From assembly GCA_035541035.1 (NCBI GenBank), contig DATLFO010000304.1, forward strand, positions 1 to 6,964: DNA of 6,964 bases, in the 5' to 3' direction. A model generated the notes under the pieces. It did not search any database. It saw nothing but the letters and a program-made list of their open reading frames with translations, and was not told the origin of the DNA. Positions 1 through 5,387 of this stretch are shown piece by piece. Position 1 is the stretch's first letter, and every line of letters begins with the position of its first letter. Made by a program: the position numbers and the translations under genes. Source of the DNA: DASWHR01 sp035541035 (GTDB lineage: Bacteria; Actinomycetota; AC-67).

Positions 1-17
1 AGCCCCCAGCTCTGCCG

Positions 18-839
18 CTAGCCCCTTTCGCGGGCGCGTTCTTCGCGGCGGCGGCGCATCAGCGCCAGCAGTCGCTGGCCGTCGGTGGATGCGGCGAGCG
101 TGTCGATTGCCTCGCGGATGCGCTTCGCCGCGGCCGCGACCGGCTCGGCAGCACCGGCAATACGCACGAGCACCCGCTCGGTGCCGGGATACGAGCCGAT
201 TTTGACGGGGATCGACGCCTCGACCTCGGCCAGGACGACGGCGAGCGCGGACTCCGGGAACTCGTGCAGGATCTCCTCGCGAACCGGGATCGTGCCGGTC
301 CCTTCCAGATAGGTCGGCTCGACGCATTCGGTGAAGACGGCGCCGAGCTCGCGCGGCGGGCCGGGCAGAATGAACAGCCGGGTGTCACCCGCCTCGGTCG
401 TCACGGCCGGGATCACGCCGGACGCGCACTCCAGGGCCACGCTGCCCGCGGGAGCGAGCGCCATCTTCTCGAGCCCGCCGATGCCGAGCGGGTCGCCGTC
501 GAAGGCTTCGGCGTGCACGTGTCCGGCGATCTCGGCGATGCGCTTCGCGATGGGCGCGCACGACTCGAGGCCCACGTCGAGCGCGATTGCGACGCCCTCC
601 ATGGTCCGGTCGTCGTGCGTTGGACCGAGTCCGCCGCAAACGAAGACGATGTCCACCGCGGGATCGCCGACCTCGCGCGCGACGCTCGCGGCGATCTCGC
701 GTGGCTCGTCTGGGACGATCGCGATGCGGCGCAGCGCGTGGCCGTGTGCGGCGAGCCGAGTCGCGATGAAATGCGCGTTGGCTTCGCGGACGTGACCCGA
801 GAGGATCTCGTCGCCCACGATCACGATGGAGGCGTCCAT
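18..839 (-). CDS. CinA-like MoCF-domain protein (COG1058), without the C-terminal deamidase domain
   Basis: The 273-aa product has the MoCF-biosynthesis/CinA fold. GDEILSG (9-15), GGLGPTHDDRT (69-79) and LPGPPRE (158-164) are the defining nucleotide-binding motifs. In the family this domain acts on pyrophosphate-linked nucleotides, for example as an ADP-ribose or related pyrophosphatase. Full-length bacterial CinA is about 410-420 aa and has a C-terminal NMN amidohydrolase (PncC) domain. Here the protein stops after the middle domain and ends in a short Arg-rich tail (MRRRREERARERG, 261-273). It is therefore a single-domain form, like archaeal and other short COG1058 proteins, rather than a truncated gene, since the reading frame is intact. 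The start at 839 fits the conserved N-terminus MDASIVIVGDEIL. An in-frame ATG at 878 would overlap the transporter stop and add 13 unlike residues. No strong Shine-Dalgarno is visible. It is the last gene of the visible run, 25 nt after the transporter, and a thiol-related role is not supported by sequence. Confidence 0.88.
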   Translation of the reverse strand: MDASIVIVGDEILSGHVREANAHFIATRLAAHGHALRRIAIVPDEPREIAASVAREVGDPAVDIVFVCGGLGPTHDDRTMEGVAIALDVGLESCAPIAKRIAEIAGHVHAEAFDGDPLGIGGLEKMALAPAGSVALECASGVIPAVTTEAGDTRLFILPGPPRELGAVFTECVEPTYLEGTGTIPVREEILHEFPESALAVVLAEVEASIPVKIGSYPGTERVLVRIAGAAEPVAAAAKRIREAIDTLAASTDGQRLLALMRRRREERARERG

Positions 840-864
840 GCTCGCGACAGCATACGACCGCGGC

Positions 865-2541
865 TCACACGACGTCATCGAGCCGGCGGGCCATCTCCTG
901 GTCCGCGCGCCGCGCGCACTGCGCGTAGCGGCTGACCGCCGCCAGAAAATCCTCCGGCGCGAGCGCGAGCAGCTCGGTCGGCGTGGAGGCGGTCACGGTC
1001 GCGGTGCGCGGGATGCCCCGCAGCAGCGCGATCTCGCCGAAATAGTCGCCGCGCCCGAGCGAGGCGACGTCGCGCGCCTGCTTGGTGATGATCACCTGCC
1101 CGTCCCCCACGACGTAGAACCGGTCGCCCGGATCGCCCTGCCGGAATACGACGTCGCCGGAGCCCACGGCGACCGGTGTCAGCTTTGCCGCAAGGTGCTC
1201 GAGCGCGACGGCCGGCAAGCCGGCGAACAGCGGCAGATGGCGCAGAAGCCCGATCTCGCGTTCGGGCACTTCGGAGCGATCGTCGATTGCGCGCACGCGA
1301 GCGCGGGTCACGATCACGAGCACGGGAAGCAGCGAGCCGCACACGATCAGCGCGCCGCGCACGCCGAGCCACGCAACCAGACCGGAGGCGGCGATCGATC
1401 CGGCGGCCATCGCGACGAAGACGGCGGTCTCTAGGATGCCGAACACGCGGCCGAGCACCTCGTCGGGCGTGATTCGCTGAAGCATCGTCAGAATGGCGAT
1501 GTCGAAGACCGCGTTTCCCCATCCGGGAATCAGTAGCAACGCGAACGCCGCGATCGGGCTGGGGAACACGCCCATCAGCAGGATCGGCGCGCCCCACATC
1601 AGCAGCCCTCCGAGCAACGGTCCGCCCAGGCGGCGGCGCCCCACGAATGCGAGCGCGGCGACGGCACCCACGAGGTTGCCGATGCCGAACGCGGCGTTGA
1701 GATATCCCACGCCTGCCTCGCCCATGGCGAGCAGATCGAGCGCGGCGATCACGATGAGCACGGTGAGCGCGCCGCGCACGAACGTCTGCGCGCCGCCGAT
1801 CACAACCAGGAAGCGCGTGTCGTGATGCGCGGCGACGGCCCGCATCCCCTCGATGGTCCGGTCGAACAGTCCGCGTTCCTCTACCGGTGCGGGCCGGGCG
1901 TCGGACACGACCAGCATCGAGAAGAAGACCGATATCAAGAACATCTGACCGGCCGCGACGAAGACGGTCCCCGGATCGGTGCCGGCGACGAGAAGGCCGC
2001 CGATGAGCGGACCGACCAGCAACGCGGCGCCTTCGCTGGTGCTCGCGAGCACGTTCGAGGCCGCAAGCTGCTCGGGCGAGGTCGCGAGCATCGGCAGCAA
2101 GGCCCAGTACGCGGGACGCAGCGCGGCGGACAGCACCGTGACCGAGCCGCCCAGGACGAGCACGAGCGTGGGCGGGGCACCGGCGAAGAACGCGGCCGCC
2201 GACGCGATCGCGGCCAGGGCCCGCACCGCGTACACCAGCCGGAGCACGACCTCGCGCGGATAGCGGTCCGCCGCCGCCGACGCCATCAACGCGACGAGCC
2301 CTGCGGGCAGCAGCCGGCCGAGGCCGAGCAGCCCGACGGCGAGCGCGCCGCCGACGGAGTAGGCGTAGACGCCCAGGGCGACGAGATAGGCGTGCTCGGC
2401 GGTCCAGTTGACCAGCAGCGACGCCTCCAGGCTTCGCAGCGAGCGATGCCCCATGACTTGACGGGTCGCCGACGACGCGACGGCGGCGCGATCACGGATC
2501 AAGCGTCCGAGCCGCGGCCGCGCGGGCACGGGCGGGCTCAC
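865..2541 (-). CDS. MFS exporter fused to a C-terminal cyclic-nucleotide-binding domain
   Basis: This is a 558-aa membrane protein. Residues about 34-415 form an MFS_3-type (EntS-like) efflux transporter of roughly 12 helices, with the family segment ASNVLASTSEGAALLVGPLIGGLLV (161-185) and the loop RITPDEVLGRVFGI (356-369) typical of this group. Residues about 433-545 are a CNB domain with FRQGDPGDRFYVV (466-478) and FGEIALLRGIPRTATV (501-516). The Glu and Arg needed for cyclic nucleotide binding are present. MFS-CNB fusions are known in several bacterial phyla, with the ligand and cargo mostly undefined. The GTG start at 2541 is chosen because it makes a GTGA overlap with the bshB1 stop. An ATG at 2454 (residue 30) is the alternative, and the longer open frame within bshB1 is rejected. 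Position in a bacillithiol operon suggests export of a thiol, a conjugate or a related toxic compound. The cargo is unknown. Confidence 0.9.
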   Translation of the reverse strand: MSPPVPARPRLGRLIRDRAAVASSATRQVMGHRSLRSLEASLLVNWTAEHAYLVALGVYAYSVGGALAVGLLGLGRLLPAGLVALMASAAADRYPREVVLRLVYAVRALAAIASAAAFFAGAPPTLVLVLGGSVTVLSAALRPAYWALLPMLATSPEQLAASNVLASTSEGAALLVGPLIGGLLVAGTDPGTVFVAAGQMFLISVFFSMLVVSDARPAPVEERGLFDRTIEGMRAVAAHHDTRFLVVIGGAQTFVRGALTVLIVIAALDLLAMGEAGVGYLNAAFGIGNLVGAVAALAFVGRRRLGGPLLGGLLMWGAPILLMGVFPSPIAAFALLLIPGWGNAVFDIAILTMLQRITPDEVLGRVFGILETAVFVAMAAGSIAASGLVAWLGVRGALIVCGSLLPVLVIVTRARVRAIDDRSEVPEREIGLLRHLPLFAGLPAVALEHLAAKLTPVAVGSGDVVFRQGDPGDRFYVVGDGQVIITKQARDVASLGRGDYFGEIALLRGIPRTATVTASTPTELLALAPEDFLAAVSRYAQCARRADQEMARRLDDVV

Positions 2542-3248
2542 GGATACGCCCCGTAGCCGTCGGCCGTGATGTCCGGCAGGGATGCCTGCGGGACCGGCCC
2601 GGCCGACCAGAACGGCTCGCCCCGCGCGGCTCCGATGAGCGAGCCGAAGTACACGCCGCGCGCGTCGATCACCTCGAGGAACGAGCCCCCCGAGATCGCG
2701 GTCCGAGGCTCGCGATCGTCGAACTGCGATTCGTGGCAACGCAGGGCGGCCATCTTCTGCGCCCATCCGGGCGCGGCGTCCACCACGAACGACGGCGTGA
2801 TCGGATGATGGATCATGTAGTGATAGACGCGCGCCGGGCGCTGCGGCGGCGAGCCGGTGGAAAGCCCCGACAGATACGACGCTTCGGCGACGAGCCGGCC
2901 GGCGGCGGCATGATCGGGATGACGGTCCGGCGCCATCGGGGCGAGCACGATGCGCGGCCGCAGGTCGCGCATGATCTCAACGATCCGGTCCCGATGGACG
3001 GGGTCGGAGCCGAGCGCGGCGTCCGGCAGGCAAAGGCACGGCCGCGTGTCGATGCCGAGCGTCTCGGCCGCGCGCCGGCGCTCCTTCTCGCGTTCCTCGA
3101 CCGAGCCGCGCGTCGCCTGCTCCCCCGCGGTCAGATCCACGATCGCGACGCGGCGGCCGGCGGCTGCGGCCATGACCAGCGTCGCGCCGCACCCGATCTC
3201 GGCGTCGTCGGGATGCGCGCCGAACGCAACGATGTCGAATGCGTTCAT
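2538..3248 (-). CDS. bshB1: BshB1, N-acetyl-alpha-D-glucosaminyl L-malate deacetylase
   Basis: This zinc-dependent PIG-L/LmbE-family deacetylase of 236 aa removes the acetyl group from GlcNAc-malate to give GlcN-malate, the second step of bacillithiol synthesis, in the cytoplasm. AHPDD at 11-15 carries two of the expected zinc ligands (H12, D15) and the usual general base D14. HPDH at 110-113 supplies the third ligand (H113). DLTAGEQATRG (38-48) matches the BshB1 DLTxGExxTRG stretch, and PDRHPDHAAAG (107-117), VYHY (141-144), FVVD (154-157) and ESQF (173-176) also fit. The length agrees with the family (about 235 aa). The start at 3248 forms an ATGA overlap with the preceding gene's stop and gives the expected N-terminus. 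The stop (2540-2538) overlaps the GTG start of the transporter. BshB2 or conjugate amidase activity cannot be excluded, since these relatives overlap in substrates, but BshB1 is the best match. Confidence 0.92.
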   Translation of the reverse strand: MNAFDIVAFGAHPDDAEIGCGATLVMAAAAGRRVAIVDLTAGEQATRGSVEEREKERRRAAETLGIDTRPCLCLPDAALGSDPVHRDRIVEIMRDLRPRIVLAPMAPDRHPDHAAAGRLVAEASYLSGLSTGSPPQRPARVYHYMIHHPITPSFVVDAAPGWAQKMAALRCHESQFDDREPRTAISGGSFLEVIDARGVYFGSLIGAARGEPFWSAGPVPQASLPDITADGYGAYP

Positions 3249-4270
3249 CGATCACCCAGGTACCGCAAAAGCAAGGTCGTCTCACCCGCCGCGTCACCGT
3301 CGCCGGTCAGCGCCGGCGGCAGGAACGACGGCAGCGGCTCGCTTTGCCAAACCCGCCGGCCGACCGCCCCCAGCACCAGGCCGTATCGCCAGGACGTCTT
3401 GCCCGCAACCACGCCCGAGTAGAGCGGCTCGATCGCCAGCGGCAGCGTGACGTCGGTGCTCCATCGGCGCGTGGCGAACAGCGCGTCAAGGTCGCCGAGC
3501 GAGAACCGGTACACGGCGCCGCAGCCGCACTCGGCCTCCGCATCTCGCCCGCGGCGGCTCAGCCGCCGGCGGCTGCCGTCCACCGGACACGAATAGTGCA
3601 GCGGCAGATAGTCCGGCGCGACCGGCCGCACCGCCGGGTCCAATCCGCCGGCCACGAGCGATTCGACGGTCTCGTTGAACACGGCAACGACGTCCTCGAT
3701 CGAATCGACGAGATCTTGCACACGCGCGCGCACCGCCGGCCGGTCGAGCAGATCCGACACCATCACGTCGCCGGCCGCGAGCCCGAGCCCGGCACGGACC
3801 AGATGCATCGACCAGGCGCGCAGCGCCGACGACAGCGTCTGCGGCGCGCTCGCCGCGGCCGCGACCAGCGCGTCGAGGCGAGAACGCGCGCCGGGTGCCT
3901 GGACGCGAGCCCACTCGCGGAGCGCATCAGCGATCCCGGCGACCCGGTCGATGCCGAGCGGGATGAAGCGCGATTCGGCGTCGCGCACGCGATGCGGCAC
4001 CCACGGGATGCGCGTTCCGTCGGGCAGCGTGATCGTGGTCATCGCGCGCTGCGAGCCCGCCCGGTCGGTGTCGAGCCACAGCGCCACCGGACCCGCCTCG
4101 GCAAGGCCTGCCAGCGCCGCGAGCTTGGCGACGACCGATGCCGGGTAGTCGGCCTGAATCTGATGGCCGCAGTACACGCGGACCGGACCGCCGGCGGCGG
4201 GTGGCCGGAGCGCGGCGCAGAACGAGGTGAGGTCGGCGTGGACCGACGGTGGGAGCGAGACCGTCGTCAT
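3245..4270 (-). CDS. Unassigned 341-aa protein between bshA and bshB1; candidate divergent BshC (cysteine-adding enzyme)
   Basis: I do not firmly recognise this gene. By eye it shares, in the right order, some elements of BshC, the ligase that adds cysteine to GlcN-malate. VYCGHQIQADYP (32-43) resembles the BshC TGQQ...GPLY region. PVALWLDTDRAG (61-72) resembles PVFWVASEDHD. RWSTDVTLPLAIEPLYSGVVAGKTSWRYG (269-297) resembles the later BshC segment with P-N-V-L-L-R-P and a Gly-rich loop. Canonical BshC is about 540 aa and has a Rossmann core, connecting-peptide insertions and a C-terminal coiled coil. This protein is 200 residues shorter and shows no obvious coiled coil. Residues 225-250 contain H225, C228, C248 and C250, which may bind zinc. 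It has no signal peptide or membrane segment. The start overlaps the bshA stop (ATGA) and a GAGG lies 7 nt upstream. The stop overlaps the bshB1 start in the same way. Such coupling between bshA and bshB1 supports a role in the same pathway. The function is inference. Confidence 0.6.
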   Translation of the reverse strand: MTTVSLPPSVHADLTSFCAALRPPAAGGPVRVYCGHQIQADYPASVVAKLAALAGLAEAGPVALWLDTDRAGSQRAMTTITLPDGTRIPWVPHRVRDAESRFIPLGIDRVAGIADALREWARVQAPGARSRLDALVAAAASAPQTLSSALRAWSMHLVRAGLGLAAGDVMVSDLLDRPAVRARVQDLVDSIEDVVAVFNETVESLVAGGLDPAVRPVAPDYLPLHYSCPVDGSRRRLSRRGRDAEAECGCGAVYRFSLGDLDALFATRRWSTDVTLPLAIEPLYSGVVAGKTSWRYGLVLGAVGRRVWQSEPLPSFLPPALTGDGDAAGETTLLLRYLGDR

Positions 4271-5385
4271 CTCGCGGCCTCACGCAGGACGCCGGCGCTG
4301 AGCACCGCGCGATATAGGTTCAGGTATCGCGGCACGATCGCATCGACCCGGAACGCGGCCGCACGCGCTCGCGCCGCGCGGCCCATTCGCGCGCGAACAG
4401 GCTCGTCCGACAGAAGCATCGTGAGCGCGGCAACGGCGGCCGTCTCGTCGCGCGGCTCGTAGAGGATCCCGGTCGCACCGTCGCGAACGACCTCGTCGAT
4501 ACCACCGACGCGAGGGGCCACGACCGCAAGCCCGGCCGCGGCGGCTTCGAGCGCGGCGATCGAGAAGCTTTCGGCCCGGCTGGTGAGCAACATCACGTCG
4601 CTGCGCTCGAGCAGCGGCGCGACATCGGCCTGCAGGCCGAAAGCGCGCACCCGGTCTCGCAGGCCGCGCCGAGCCAGCTCGGTTCGCACAGTTGCGAGCC
4701 CAGGGCCGTCCCCGACCAGCCACAGCTCGGCATCGACGGCCGCCATGGCACGAGCGCCCACGCGCACGAGCGACTCGGGATCCTTGACGGGCCGGAAGTT
4801 CGACACGTGCACGATGACGGGCCGCGTCCGCGTTCGCTGCAAGGCGGGACGGAAGACGTCGAGATCGACGAAGTTCGGGATCACGATCGGATCGACGCCG
4901 AGGACGCGGCGGACGCGCGCGGCGTAGGCCCGGGACACGGTCGTGACCGCGTCGAGATCGCGCGCCGCCGCGCGCAGGCGCCGCGCCACCGACGCGTCCC
5001 GCTCGGCGGTCTCGACGTCGGTTCCGTGGAAGGTTCCGACGAGCGCGGCGCGCAGCGACGGCCGCAGCGACGACACGATCTCGGCGAACGGCAGCCCGTA
5101 GTGAAAGTGGATCACGTCCGTTCCGCGAGCGTCCGCGCCGGCGATCATCGCCTCGAAGTCGCTCAGCTCCCGAGCGGGCCACTCGGTTTGAAGGATCGCG
5201 CTCGGTCCCCCGGTGACCGCCAGCGCATGGACGGTCACGCCGGGACCGAGCCGCGCCGAGCCCAGCGGCACCCGCCGCGACAGCAGGTCCACGCCGTGGC
5301 CACGCCGGGCGAGCGCGCACGCCAGATGCACGGCCGTTCGCACGCTGCCGCCGAATCCGTGATGGCACACGATGCCGACGCGCAT
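4267..5385 (-). CDS. bshA: BshA, N-acetyl-alpha-D-glucosaminyl L-malate synthase
   Basis: This GT4-family, GT-B-fold cytosolic glycosyltransferase of 372 aa transfers GlcNAc from UDP-GlcNAc to L-malate, the first step of bacillithiol synthesis. BshA-type motifs are visible: the N-terminal GIVCHHGFGGS (4-14), HFHYGLPFA at 93-101 (HYAIPHA in the Bacillus enzyme), GTFHGTDV (117-124), NFVDLDVF (171-178), VSNFRPVKDP (194-203), LVGDGP (223-228) and the GT4 E-x7-E site, ESFSIAALE at 272-280. The length is close to the usual 375-380 aa. The open frame runs far upstream, but the start at 5385 is chosen because the family's N-terminus begins there. It lies 2 nt after the previous stop, and a GGGA stretch sits 8 nt upstream. 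The next gene starts inside its stop codon. One variation is that the usual GGSG loop reads GGSV. Other GT4 enzymes remain possible, but the bshB1 gene nearby makes BshA likely. Confidence 0.9.
   Translation of the reverse strand: MRVGIVCHHGFGGSVRTAVHLACALARRGHGVDLLSRRVPLGSARLGPGVTVHALAVTGGPSAILQTEWPARELSDFEAMIAGADARGTDVIHFHYGLPFAEIVSSLRPSLRAALVGTFHGTDVETAERDASVARRLRAAARDLDAVTTVSRAYAARVRRVLGVDPIVIPNFVDLDVFRPALQRTRTRPVIVHVSNFRPVKDPESLVRVGARAMAAVDAELWLVGDGPGLATVRTELARRGLRDRVRAFGLQADVAPLLERSDVMLLTSRAESFSIAALEAAAAGLAVVAPRVGGIDEVVRDGATGILYEPRDETAAVAALTMLLSDEPVRARMGRAARARAAAFRVDAIVPRYLNLYRAVLSAGVLREAAR
4278..4281 (-). promoter_or_regulatory. Ribosome binding site of the bshC-like gene
   Basis: On the minus strand a GAGG lies within the last codons of bshA, 7 nt before the ATG at 4270. 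It supports that start and lets the downstream gene be translated by re-initiation or independent binding. Confidence 0.6.
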
Positions 5386-5387
5386 GG

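Noticed and set aside
1..17. Transcription terminator after the cinA-like gene
   Set aside because: Only 17 nt follow the stop codon; no hairpin with a T-run can be seen.
840..864. Promoter in the gap before the cinA-like gene
   Set aside because: At 25 nt it is too short for a promoter, and no -10/-35 pair is visible.
907..1245. CNB domain read as a CRP/FNR-type transcription regulator
   Set aside because: No helix-turn-helix follows either CNB domain; both are C-terminal modules of larger proteins.
1822..2556. 244-aa plus-strand open frame opposite the transporter
   Set aside because: Composition dominated by Arg/Gly/Asp/Gln, and it is the reverse of membrane helix codons; no support.
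2542..2766. N-terminal extension of the transporter to an ATG at 2766
   Set aside because: The added residues overlap bshB1 in another frame and look Arg-rich and non-transporter; the GTG at 2541 with a 4-nt overlap is better.
3239..4462. 407-aa plus-strand open frame opposite the bshC-like gene
   Set aside because: Very Arg/Gln/His-rich translation with no domain, antisense to a well-coupled gene; a typical high-GC shadow frame.
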